Both the position numbers and the translations under genes were made by a program. The notes under the pieces were generated by a model. That model was not told the DNA's origin, did no database searches, and saw nothing but the letters and a program-made list of their open reading frames with translations. From positions 1-11,765 of the forward strand of contig JBOHDE010000120.1 in the NCBI GenBank assembly GCA_050699035.1: 11,765 bases of DNA, in the 5' to 3' direction. Source of the DNA: WHTB01 sp050699035 (GTDB lineage Bacteria > Actinomycetota > Actinomycetes > Propionibacteriales > Nocardioidaceae). Numbering within the stretch: the stretch's first letter is position 1; each line of letters opens with the position of its first letter. Positions 1 through 6,635 of this stretch are shown piece after piece.

Positions 1-57
1 GTGATGATCCTGGCCGGCGGGTTCTGGCTGTCGCGCGTCGTCAAGGTGGAGGTCTGA
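1..57 (+). CDS. TadB-like protein, C-terminal end only (partial)
   Basis: An open frame enters from the left edge and ends at the TGA at 55-57, giving 18 residues (VMILAGGFWLSRVVKVEV). The hydrophobic stretch followed by a short basic/acidic tail looks like the last membrane helix of a type II secretion F-domain protein. TadB normally precedes TadC in Flp/Tad loci, and the next gene is TadC-like and starts one base after this stop. The identification rests mostly on that context, since too little protein is present for a domain match. Confidence 0.6.
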   Translation: MMILAGGFWLSRVVKVEV

Positions 58-58
58 G

Positions 59-1003
59 ATGTCGCCCCTGCTGGTCCTCACCGTCGGCGTCGGCGCCGTC
101 TTCGCCGGCATCGTGCTCGCGCTCTCGCTGATCGGCGTCGCCACCGCCGAGAAGCGCGGCGTGAGCCGGTCCCTGGCCACCATCCAGGCCCTCAACGCCG
201 CGCCCGACGTGCTGCGCCAGGAGCTCGAGCGACCGTTCTCCGAGCGGGTGCTCGCCCCGCTCGGCCTGAGGCTGGTCGGTCTGGGGCGGCGGCTGACCGC
301 CGCCGACACCGCGGACCGGCTGCGGCACCGGCTCAACGTCGCGGGCAACCCCGCCGGCTGGGACGTCGACCGGCTGATCGGCATGAAGGTGCTCGGCTTC
401 GGCGTGCTGCTCGGCGTCGCCGTCGTGGGCTGCATGGTGGTCGGCACGTCCCTCCCGGTGATGCTGGTGGTCTGCGTCGGCGCCGCCCTGCTCGGCTATG
501 CCGCCCCGAACCTGGTGCTCAAGCAGGTCGGCGACAAGCGCGAGGCCGAGATCCGCAAGGCACTGCCGGACGCACTCGACCTGCTGACGATCTCGGTCGA
601 GGCCGGGCTGGCCTTCGACGCCGCGGTCGGCCGGGTCGCCCGCAACACCGCGGGGCCGCTCGCGCAGGAGCTGTCCCGGGTGCTCCAGGAGATGCAGATC
701 GGCGTCGGCCGGATGGAGGCGCTGCGCGCACTCGGCGAGCGCACCACGCTGGCCGAGCTGCGTGGCTTCGTGACTGCGATGGTGCAGGCCGACGCGTTCG
801 GGGTGCCGATCGGCCAGGTGCTGCGCGTGCAGAGCACCGAGATGCGGGTCAAGCGCCGCCAGCGGGCCGAGGAGGCCGCGCAGAAGGTGCCGGTGAAGAT
901 CCTGTTCCCGCTGATCTTCTGCATCCTGCCCACGCTGTTCCTGATCATCTTGGGCCCGGCCGGCATCACGATCATGGAAAACCTGGGCGGTATGGGCAAA
1001 TGA
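59..1003 (+). CDS. TadC-like type II secretion F-domain protein (Flp pilus assembly platform)
   Basis: This 314-residue protein is predicted to form part of the inner-membrane platform of a Tad/Flp pilus machine, working with the TadA ATPase to assemble pilins. A hydrophobic segment lies at about residues 4-27 and two more at about 105-150. The cytoplasmic T2SSF helical domain runs from about 165 to 275, with the typical stretch RKALPDALDLLTISVEAGL. A final strong membrane helix lies at about 280-303. Length and layout fit TadC rather than the larger GspF. GGAGG at 48-52 sits 6 nt before the ATG, supporting the start. The stop overlaps the next start (ATGA at 1000-1003), so the histidine kinase is probably translationally coupled. 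The Flp pilins at 3441 and 3743 support a Tad locus. Confidence 0.88.
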   Translation: MSPLLVLTVGVGAVFAGIVLALSLIGVATAEKRGVSRSLATIQALNAAPDVLRQELERPFSERVLAPLGLRLVGLGRRLTAADTADRLRHRLNVAGNPAGWDVDRLIGMKVLGFGVLLGVAVVGCMVVGTSLPVMLVVCVGAALLGYAAPNLVLKQVGDKREAEIRKALPDALDLLTISVEAGLAFDAAVGRVARNTAGPLAQELSRVLQEMQIGVGRMEALRALGERTTLAELRGFVTAMVQADAFGVPIGQVLRVQSTEMRVKRRQRAEEAAQKVPVKILFPLIFCILPTLFLIILGPAGITIMENLGGMGK

Positions 1004-2667
1004 GCGCACTCGCCCATCTCGGCGACCCGACCGACGCCCGCCAGCCGCTCCCCTGGGAGCTGCGCAACTGGCGGGTCACCACCGCGGCGCGGGTCTTCAC
1101 GCTGGCGCTAGCGCTCGGTCTCGCCACCAGCGACCTGGCGCTGCCGTCGCTGGCCACGCCGTTCCTGACCCTGTGTGCCCTGGCCGCGATCATGTCGGGC
1201 CTGCACATGACGCACAGTCTCGGCTGGGCCGCCCCGGTCGCCGAAGGTGGCGTCGTCGCGCTGATCTTGAGTACGGCCGGCAACCCCGATGCGCTGCTGG
1301 TCTCCCTGACCGTGGCCCCGCTGGTCGCGGGCATGACGTTCGGCGCGGCTGTCGCGTGGGCGACGTTCGGCGCCCAGGTCGCCACCGTGGTCGGCGCCGG
1401 CCTGGCCAGCCAGCGGACCGACCTGGTGGTGGCCGACCTGCAGGTGGTCGCGCCGTATGTCCTGGGCGGACTCGGCATCGGCCTGCTCGGGGCCTGGACC
1501 CGGGCGTCGGCCCGGCAGCAGGAGGCCGAGCGGGCGCCGTACGCCGCCGCGCACCGGCTGCTCGCCGAGCTGCGCACGGTGTCACGCAAGCTGCAGGCCG
1601 GACTCGACACGCACACCCTCGGCCACGACCTGCTGGCCCGGGTGCAGGCCGGCCTGGGCGCCGACCGGGCCTGGCTGCTGGTGCAGACCGACAGCGGGGA
1701 GCTCACCCAGCTCACCCATCGAGGTGTCCCCGGCGTGGATCCTCTCGCCGGCCCGGCCGGCAACCTGGCCGCCGACCCGGCCGTGCTGGCCTGCGTCGAC
1801 GCCGAGTCCGCGCAACAGCGACCCCTGCCCCGGACCGCGCCGCGGGTGGCCCAGCGGGTCGCCCTGCCGGTGCGGGTGGGCAGCCGGATGGTCGGCGTGA
1901 TCGTCGCCGACCGCCCGAACCCGGCCGCGGCCGACCTGCTGACCGCCGTCGAGGCCGGGCTCGAGGAGCTGAGCCTGCGCTTCGACACCGCCCTGCTGTT
2001 CGACGAGGTGCGCTCGGTGGCGACCGTCGAGGAGCGGCAGCGACTGGCCCGCGAGATCCACGACGGCGTCGCCCAGGAGATCGCCTCGATGGGCTACCTG
2101 GTCGACGACATCGCCGCCGCCGGCAACCCGGGCGCCGCCCGCAGCGCCGCCGCCGAGCTCCGGGGCGAGCTGTCTCGGGTGGTCGGTGAGCTGCGGCACT
2201 CCATCTTCGACCTGCGGACCAGCATCGACGAGGACGCCGGTCTCGGCCGCGCCCTCACGACGTACGTCCGCGAGGTCGGTGCGCGCGCCGACCTGCAGGT
2301 GCACCTGACCCTGCAGGAGCGTCCGCCGCGGCTGCGGGTCGAGACCGAGACCGAGCTGCTGCGGATCGCGCAGGAGGCCGTCACCAACGCCCGCAAGCAC
2401 GCCCGGGCCGACAACCTCTGGGTCCGGCTCGACACCGACAGCCCGTCGGCCGTACTCCGGATCGAGGACGACGGCGTCGGCGCCGCACACCTTCGTGACC
2501 ACCACTACGGCTTGCGCATCATGCGCGAGCGCGCCGCCCGTGTCGGCGCCTCCCTGACCATCACCGAGCGCGCCGGCGGCGGAACCGTCGTCGAGGCCCG
2601 GATCCCCGCTGTTACCCCCACCCCGCAAGGAGTACGGAATGTCCATCACAGTGCTGTTGGTCGATGA
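1000..2667 (+). CDS. Membrane histidine kinase, NarL-partner type (HisKA_3), with GAF-like region
   Basis: A 555-residue sensor kinase. The N-terminal part (about residues 28-170) holds several hydrophobic segments and looks like a membrane-embedded sensor. Residues about 185-330 resemble a GAF domain. The dimerisation/phosphoacceptor region has REIHDGVAQE with His354 as the likely phosphorylated residue, characteristic of HisKA_3 kinases that pair with LuxR-type regulators. The HATPase region shows the N-box EAVTNARKHA (Asn463) and G-box DDGVG (490-494). Its ATG overlaps the TadC-like stop by 4 nt, and its 3' end overlaps the response regulator by 29 nt, so the three are almost certainly cotranscribed. 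The signal sensed is unknown. Control of pilus genes is inferred from position only. Confidence 0.93.
   Translation: MSALAHLGDPTDARQPLPWELRNWRVTTAARVFTLALALGLATSDLALPSLATPFLTLCALAAIMSGLHMTHSLGWAAPVAEGGVVALILSTAGNPDALLVSLTVAPLVAGMTFGAAVAWATFGAQVATVVGAGLASQRTDLVVADLQVVAPYVLGGLGIGLLGAWTRASARQQEAERAPYAAAHRLLAELRTVSRKLQAGLDTHTLGHDLLARVQAGLGADRAWLLVQTDSGELTQLTHRGVPGVDPLAGPAGNLAADPAVLACVDAESAQQRPLPRTAPRVAQRVALPVRVGSRMVGVIVADRPNPAAADLLTAVEAGLEELSLRFDTALLFDEVRSVATVEERQRLAREIHDGVAQEIASMGYLVDDIAAAGNPGAARSAAAELRGELSRVVGELRHSIFDLRTSIDEDAGLGRALTTYVREVGARADLQVHLTLQERPPRLRVETETELLRIAQEAVTNARKHARADNLWVRLDTDSPSAVLRIEDDGVGAAHLRDHHYGLRIMRERAARVGASLTITERAGGGTVVEARIPAVTPTPQGVRNVHHSAVGR
2627..2632 (+). promoter_or_regulatory. 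Shine-Dalgarno site for the response regulator, inside the kinase gene
   Basis: AAGGAG lies 6 nt before the ATG at 2639, within the last codons of the histidine kinase. It fixes the regulator start and explains the 29-nt gene overlap as real rather than a mis-called start. Confidence 0.75.
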
Positions 2668-3286
2668 CCACGAGCTGATCCGACAGGGGCTGCGCCGAGC
2701 GTTCGAGCGTACCCCCGACTTCGACGTCGTCGGCGAGGCGGCCAGCCTCGCCGAGGCGGCCGCCCTGACTCGGGCCACGTCGCCCGACGTCGTGGTGACC
2801 GACGTACGGCTGCCCGACGGCACCGGCCTCGAGCTGGCCGCGAAGTTGCGCGCCGGCCGGCCCGGCATCGGCATCGTCGTGCTGACCATGTACGCCGGCG
2901 ACGAGACGCTGTTCGCGGCGCTGGAGTCCGGCGCGTCCGCGTTCGTCGCCAAGGACTCGCCGAGCGACGACGTGGTCGCCGCGGCCCGGCACGCGGCCGT
3001 GTCGCCGACGTCGTTCGCCGCCAAGGACCTGGCCGGGGCCATGCAGCGCCGGCTGGTGCCGTCCGGACCCCGGCTGTCGCCGCGGGAGAGCGAGATCCTC
3101 GGCCTGCTGGCCGACGGCCTGGGGGTCGGCCCGATCGCCCGCAAGCTGTTCATCTCGGAGTCGACCGCCAAGACCCACATCTCGAAGATCTACGAGAAGC
3201 TCGGCGCCGCCAACCGGGCCCAGGCGATCATGCGCGCCGTGCAGTCCGGCCTGATCAGCTCGGCCCCCGCGCTGGCCGCTCGATGA
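2639..3286 (+). CDS. NarL/FixJ-family response regulator (REC + LuxR HTH)
   Basis: A 215-residue DNA-binding response regulator, the evident partner of the overlapping kinase. The receiver domain (about residues 3-120) has the acidic pair Asp9-Asp10, phosphoacceptor Asp55 in VVVTDVRLPDG, Thr83 and Lys105, so all key residues are intact. The C-terminal LuxR helix-turn-helix (about 146-205) begins LSPRESEILGLLADGL and includes ISESTAKTHISKIYEKLG. The start is backed by AAGGAG at 2627-2632. It is the last gene of the tadC-kinase-regulator run, followed by 154 nt of non-coding DNA before the first pilin. A natural target would be the pilin promoter there, but no binding site can be proven from one copy. 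Confidence 0.95.
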   Translation: MSITVLLVDDHELIRQGLRRAFERTPDFDVVGEAASLAEAAALTRATSPDVVVTDVRLPDGTGLELAAKLRAGRPGIGIVVLTMYAGDETLFAALESGASAFVAKDSPSDDVVAAARHAAVSPTSFAAKDLAGAMQRRLVPSGPRLSPRESEILGLLADGLGVGPIARKLFISESTAKTHISKIYEKLGAANRAQAIMRAVQSGLISSAPALAAR

Positions 3287-3440
3287 CTACCCGTTGAACA
3301 CGGACGAGCCACCGCACTCGGCCGTTCGGCCAGCCGCAGACGAACCGGTCGGCCGATACCGCAAGGCAGCAGCACAGAGAAACATTGTCACTGTTGGGCA
3401 CCAGGCCCACCAGACAAGCAGATCGACCTCGGAGGGTCAC
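3287..3440 (+). promoter_or_regulatory. Intergenic leader upstream of the pilin genes
   Basis: These 154 nt separate the regulator stop from the pilin ATG and probably hold the pilin promoter. Visible features are repeated CGGCCG dyads (about 3318-3356), a TTGTCA hexamer at 3385-3390 that could be a -35 element, and a small dyad TGGGC-ACCAG-GCCCA just after it. No convincing -10 hexamer is seen at the right spacing, so no promoter is placed. The frame open from 3294 lacks a good ribosome site and is read here as untranslated leader. Confidence 0.4.
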
Positions 3441-3659
3441 ATGCTCACTCAGATCAAGGCATTCGCCACCATCATCATCGCGCTCAACGGCAAGCGTAAG
3501 TCCGAAGAAGGCGCCACCGCCGTCGAGTACGGCCTGATGGTCGCCGCCATCGCGGCCATCATCGTCGGCGTCGTCTTCGCCATCGGCGTGCTCGTCGACG
3601 GCGCGTTCACCACGACCGAGAACTGCATTAGCACCCGGGGCGCCGGCGCCAACTGCTGA
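3441..3659 (+). CDS. Flp/Fap-type pilin 1
   Basis: A 72-residue prepilin, the structural subunit of a Flp (type IVb) pilus. The leader is 24 residues, basic near its end (NGKRKSEEG). The prepilin-peptidase site is predicted at Gly24|Ala25, giving the mature start ATAVEYGLM with the Flp hallmark Glu+5/Tyr+6. A hydrophobic helix follows to about residue 52. The mature chain is 48 residues and ends with Cys62 and Cys72. The start at 3441 is chosen over the longer open frame from 3294 because GGAGGG at 3431-3436 lies 4 nt upstream and the leader is then of normal length. A strong hairpin follows 18 nt after the stop, which could raise this pilin's output relative to downstream genes. Confidence 0.93.
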   Translation: MLTQIKAFATIIIALNGKRKSEEGATAVEYGLMVAAIAAIIVGVVFAIGVLVDGAFTTTENCISTRGAGANC

Positions 3660-3677
3660 CGCAGCCCCCGCGAGTCT

Positions 3678-3711
3678 GGGGCGGTGCGGCAGCTCCTTGC
3701 CGCACCGCCCC
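3678..3711 (+). terminator. Perfect 14-bp hairpin between the two pilin genes
   Basis: The arms GGGGCGGTGCGGCA (3678-3691) and TGCCGCACCGCCCC (3698-3711) pair perfectly around a 6-nt loop. It lies 18 nt after the first pilin stop and 31 nt before the second pilin start. No U-run follows (GTTCATCTCC), so it could be a partial terminator or an mRNA 3'-end stabiliser that gives more of pilin 1 than of the genes behind it. Confidence 0.7.
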
Positions 3712-3742
3712 GTTCATCTCCAACAACGAACGGACACCACCC

Positions 3743-3916
3743 ATGGATCGCTCTCGCGACGAGCTTGGCGCCACGGCGGTCGAGTACGCGCTGATGGTCG
3801 TCGCGATCGCAGCGGTCATCGTGGCGGTCGTGTTCGCCATCGGTCTGGCGACCGACGGCAACTTCGGCGACACCTGCGACAACTGGATCGCGGCGGCCGG
3901 CGCCGGCGCCTGCTGA
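3743..3916 (+). CDS. Flp-type pilin 2 (57 aa, short gene)
   Basis: A very short prepilin that is easy to miss by length cut-offs. The protein begins MDRSRDELGATAVEYALMVV. The prepilin-peptidase site is predicted at Gly9|Ala10, with Glu14/Tyr15 at +5/+6 of the mature chain, and the hydrophobic segment VVAIAAVIVAVVFAIGL closely matches pilin 1. The leader is only 9 residues and acidic/basic, against 24 in pilin 1, yet the mature chain is also 48 residues. It ends with Cys45 and Cys57. No strong Shine-Dalgarno sequence is seen before the ATG, so expression may be low or depend on readthrough from pilin 1. It may be a minor pilin or a second major subunit. Confidence 0.88.
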   Translation: MDRSRDELGATAVEYALMVVAIAAVIVAVVFAIGLATDGNFGDTCDNWIAAAGAGAC

Positions 3917-3931
3917 CCGCCGACCGCACCG

Positions 3932-6193
3932 ATGTCCGTCGAGACGCTCGCGCCTGTCAGGTCAGGCACCCGCACCCAATCCCCTCCGGCTCGCTGGTCC
4001 CACGCCGGCTGGCTCCCGTGGAGCCTGCTGCTCCTGCTGTGCGTCGGCGTGCTGGTCGCCAGCGGTGAGCCGACCGGCGACGTGCTCGCGTACTCGGTTT
4101 TCTGGCTCGGCGCCATCGTCGTACCCGGCACCCTGCTCACCCGGCTGGCGCTGGGCAGCCGGACCTTGCTCGAGGACGTCGGCGTCGGCATCACGGTGGG
4201 TCTGGCCGCTCAGCTGGCGAGCTGGGCCGCGCTGTCGGCTGTCGGGCTGACTCACCTGCTCTGGGCCTGGCCGCTCGCGGTGGCCGCCGTGTTCGCGGGC
4301 ACACCCCGGCTCCGGCAGCACTGGCGGCTGCGTGGCTCGACTACGCTGCCCGGCCGCCACAGCTGGTTGGTCGCCGCCGTGCTCGCGGCGGTCGTCGTCG
4401 TCTTGTTCACCGGCTGGCTCCGGAACCAGTCCCTCCCGCCGAACCTGTCGCTGGACGCCGACCTGTGGTGGCACCTGGCGCTGGCGGAGGAGCTCACCAG
4501 GGGCGTCACGCCGGAGGTCCCGCAGGCGGCCGGCGAGTCGCTGCAGTACCACTGGTTCGCGAACGCCCACCTGGCCATCGGCTCGCTGATGACGGGCATC
4601 GGCCTGCCGGCGGTGCTGGTGCAGCTGTGGCTCGTGCCCATGTTCGTGTCCGTCGGTCTGGCCACGGCGGCCCTGGCGATCCGCGTCTCCCGCTCGGTCA
4701 CGGTCGGTGCGGCCTCGGTCGCGCTGGTCGCCTTCGTCCCGCTGATCGACGTCACCGTGTGGACCGGCGGGATGACGGTGCCCCTCCTGATGATCCCCAG
4801 CCCGTCGACCGTCTTCGCCGGCGTGCTGATGACCGGACTGGCCGCCGTGCTGGTCGACGTCGTCCGGGGCGCACGGCTGCGACCCGGTGTCGTCTGCACC
4901 ATGGTCGTACTCGCGGCGGCCTGTGCAGGCGCCAAGCCGACCGCACTCCCCCTCCTGCTCAGCGGGGTGGGGGTCGTGGTGGTCCGTGGGATCGTGCGTG
5001 ACCGCCGGGTCGACGGGCGGCTCGTCGGTCTGCTGACCGCCGGCTCGATGATGCTGGCCGTCAGCGTGGTCGCGGTGATGGGCGGTGGCGCCGGGAGCCG
5101 CCTGGTGCTGTTCGGCTTCGTGCGCTTCATCCGCACCTACGCGACCGTCACCGGCGACGCCTCGGCGCCGGTCACTGGTGGACCGCTGCTGCCGTCCCTC
5201 ACCACCTTCGACGCGCGGTCGTGGGTCTTCGTGCTCGGCGCGGTCGCCGCGCTGCTGCTCAGCCAGCTGCCGCGCGCCGTCGGCCTGCTCGGCCTCGCAC
5301 TGCCCCAGGTGCGGCGGGACCCGGCTGGCTGGTTCCTCGGCGGCGCGTACGCGGCCTCGGTGGTCGTCGCCCTCATCGTCGACCACGAAGCGCTGAGCCA
5401 GATGTACTTCCTCGCGGCGGGCATCCCGTTCGGTGCGGTCCTCACGGCCTGGGCGTTCAGCGTCGCCCTGCGGACGGCGCCGTCGGTGCGTGCGTCGCTC
5501 ACCGTGGTCGCCTGCCTCGGCCTGTCCGCATCGCTCGCCTCCGCGGTGCTGTGGCGGGAGGCGACCGACGGCGCGACGGATCGAGGCCTGGTCGCGCTGG
5601 TCGCGCCGGTCCTGGTGTTCGCCGTGACGTCGGCCGTCGTGGTCGCTTGGGCGCGTCGACGGGGTCTCGTTGTCCTGCTCGGCATCGGGCTGGTGCTGGC
5701 CTGGAGCGTTCCGGGCCTGATGGCGCACACCCTCCACGTTGCGGACGAGGCCGACTCCCCGACGGCCGGTGAGCAGCGCGCAGCGGCGTGGCTCGCGGAC
5801 CACACCGACCCGGATGAGGTGGTGGCGACCAACGCCCAGTGTCTCGTGACGGCCGACGACTCGTGTAGCCCGCTGTCATTCTGGGTCAGTGCGTTGAGTG
5901 GACGGCGGGTCCTGCTGGAGGGCTGGGCGTTCACCGTGCAGACCGACCGCGAGCCGCGCGCTGCCGGCGTGCGGTTCGACGAGCAGCCGACGCCGTGGCC
6001 GGACCGGCTGAAGATCAGCCGGGACGCGATCGAGCGACCGACGCCACAGATCCTGGCCGAGCTGCGCGACGACTACGGCGTGAGCTGGATCCTGGCCGAC
6101 CGCCGCGCGGGTGACGTCTCACCCGACCTGGCTCGCCTGGCCGACCTCCGGTTCGCGACCAAGGACGCCGAGGTCTACCAGCTCCGCCCCTGA
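3932..6193 (+). CDS. Large polytopic membrane protein, GT-C-like, C-terminal soluble domain
   Basis: A 753-residue protein with about a dozen or more predicted membrane helices over residues 25-600 and a soluble C-terminal domain from about 610 to 753. The loop at 170-215 carries DADLWWH (Asp175, Asp177, His181) and LQYHWFANAH (Tyr206, His207). Acidic loop motifs of this kind occur in GT-C glycosyltransferases that use lipid-linked sugars, but the loop lies later in the chain than in classical GT-Cs, so the assignment is tentative. The C-terminal domain includes a Cys pair (TNAQC...DSC) and FWVSALSGRRVLLEGWAFT. It starts 15 nt after pilin 2 with no evident ribosome site, suggesting coupling. 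The position suggests pilin or envelope glycan modification. An unknown membrane function is equally possible. Confidence 0.6.
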   Translation: MSVETLAPVRSGTRTQSPPARWSHAGWLPWSLLLLLCVGVLVASGEPTGDVLAYSVFWLGAIVVPGTLLTRLALGSRTLLEDVGVGITVGLAAQLASWAALSAVGLTHLLWAWPLAVAAVFAGTPRLRQHWRLRGSTTLPGRHSWLVAAVLAAVVVVLFTGWLRNQSLPPNLSLDADLWWHLALAEELTRGVTPEVPQAAGESLQYHWFANAHLAIGSLMTGIGLPAVLVQLWLVPMFVSVGLATAALAIRVSRSVTVGAASVALVAFVPLIDVTVWTGGMTVPLLMIPSPSTVFAGVLMTGLAAVLVDVVRGARLRPGVVCTMVVLAAACAGAKPTALPLLLSGVGVVVVRGIVRDRRVDGRLVGLLTAGSMMLAVSVVAVMGGGAGSRLVLFGFVRFIRTYATVTGDASAPVTGGPLLPSLTTFDARSWVFVLGAVAALLLSQLPRAVGLLGLALPQVRRDPAGWFLGGAYAASVVVALIVDHEALSQMYFLAAGIPFGAVLTAWAFSVALRTAPSVRASLTVVACLGLSASLASAVLWREATDGATDRGLVALVAPVLVFAVTSAVVVAWARRRGLVVLLGIGLVLAWSVPGLMAHTLHVADEADSPTAGEQRAAAWLADHTDPDEVVATNAQCLVTADDSCSPLSFWVSALSGRRVLLEGWAFTVQTDREPRAAGVRFDEQPTPWPDRLKISRDAIERPTPQILAELRDDYGVSWILADRRAGDVSPDLARLADLRFATKDAEVYQLRP

Positions 6194-6204
6194 CCCGTTC
6201 CTTC

Positions 6205-6241
6205 GCGCCGAGGTTGCGCGAATGTCGCAGTTCCTCGGCGC
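6205..6241 (+). terminator. Hairpin after the membrane-protein gene
   Basis: GCGCCGAGG (6205-6213) pairs perfectly with CCTCGGCGC (6233-6241) across a 19-nt loop, starting 11 nt after the stop at 6193. There is no U-run. Its arms overlap the first copy of the 31-bp repeat family described at 6207-6404, so it could be either a terminator or simply a repeat unit. Confidence 0.4.
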
Positions 6242-6404
6242 CGACGGCGAACATGCGCGCAATCTCGACGCGAAAGGGGGTGCGCCCGAGCCGGTGGCGC
6301 GGAAGTCGCAGATCCTCCCGCCGAGGTTGCGCGTAGGTCGGGATCCTCCCGCCGACGTTGCGCGTATGTCGGGATCCTCCCGCCGACGTTGCGCGTAGGT
6401 CGGG
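6207..6404. repeat. Degenerate 31-bp tandem repeats
   Basis: Three adjacent copies begin at 6320, 6351 and 6382, an exact 31-bp period; the last is cut short at about 6404. Each reads GCCGA(G/C)GTTGCGCGTA(G/T)GTCGGG followed by ATCCTCCC. A weaker 30-bp copy lies at 6290-6319 and a diverged one at 6207-6237, with a degraded stretch between. Within a unit, CCGAC and GTCGG form a dyad around GTTGCGCGTA(G/T), and GGGATCCTCCC forms a smaller one. There are no unique spacers, so this is not CRISPR. Function unknown: it may be an intergenic repeat family, a protein-binding array, or a stack of mRNA hairpins. Confidence 0.75.
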
Positions 6405-6432
6405 GTCGCGGCCGGCGGCCGCCTGTCAAGGA

Positions 6433-6448
6433 TTGCCCAATTGGGCAA
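6433..6448. promoter_or_regulatory. 16-bp perfect palindrome, first of a pair
   Basis: TTGCCCAATTGGGCAA is its own reverse complement. On its right side it continues AATTC, matching the second palindrome over 21 bp (6433-6453 with 6484-6504 as direct repeats, or with 6479-6499 as inverted repeats). It is an AT-rich patch in GC-rich DNA, about 190 bp before the metalloprotease start. An operator is possible, as is a mobile palindromic repeat. Confidence 0.6.
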
Positions 6449-6475
6449 AATTCCACCTCGCTCCGCCGGATCCGG

Positions 6476-6507
6476 GTCGAATTTTGCCCAATTGGGCAAA
6501 ATTCGAC
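6476..6507. promoter_or_regulatory. 32-bp perfect palindrome, second of a pair
   Basis: The left half GTCGAATTTTGCCCAA (6476-6491) and right half TTGGGCAAAATTCGAC (6492-6507) are exact reverse complements with no gap. The core is the same 16-bp palindrome as at 6433-6448. The two centres are 51 bp apart, near five helical turns, which would place two bound dimers on the same DNA face. As RNA it would form a long hairpin with almost no loop. It lies 128 bp before the metalloprotease start. Confidence 0.65.
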
Positions 6508-6553
6508 GTCAGCCCGCGTCGCGCACAAATCTGCGGCTCGCCGCGGACGCGAG

Positions 6554-6583
6554 GTGTCAGCGAACGGTCGCCGAGTGTAGCGT
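6554..6583 (+). promoter_or_regulatory. Possible promoter of the metalloprotease gene
   Basis: GTGTCA (6554-6559) matches the -35 consensus TTGACA at four positions. TAGCGT (6578-6583) fits the relaxed actinobacterial -10 pattern TAnnnT, and the spacer is 18 nt. It lies between the palindrome pair and the GTG start. The match is weak and such pairs arise by chance. Confidence 0.25.
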
Positions 6584-6635
6584 CGTCCGAACGATTCGCG
6601 ACCTGGGGGCCGCGACGTACTTGGGGAGTTTTGTC

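Noticed and set aside
1582..3180. Long minus-strand open frame (532 aa) opposite the kinase and regulator
   Set aside because: The plus strand has intact kinase and regulator motifs throughout. The minus frame is low-complexity with no recognisable domain, as expected in high-GC DNA.
3294..3659. Longer version of pilin 1 starting at 3294
   Set aside because: It has no ribosome site and would add 49 polar residues before a normal prepilin leader. GGAGGG before 3441 gives the expected start.
3962..5803. Long minus-strand open frame (613 aa) opposite the membrane protein
   Set aside because: The translation is rich in Arg, Gln, Asp and His with no hydrophobic core or domain, while the plus strand gives clear membrane helices.
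6320..6404. CRISPR array
   Set aside because: The 31-bp units are directly adjacent with no unique spacers, and no cas gene is present.
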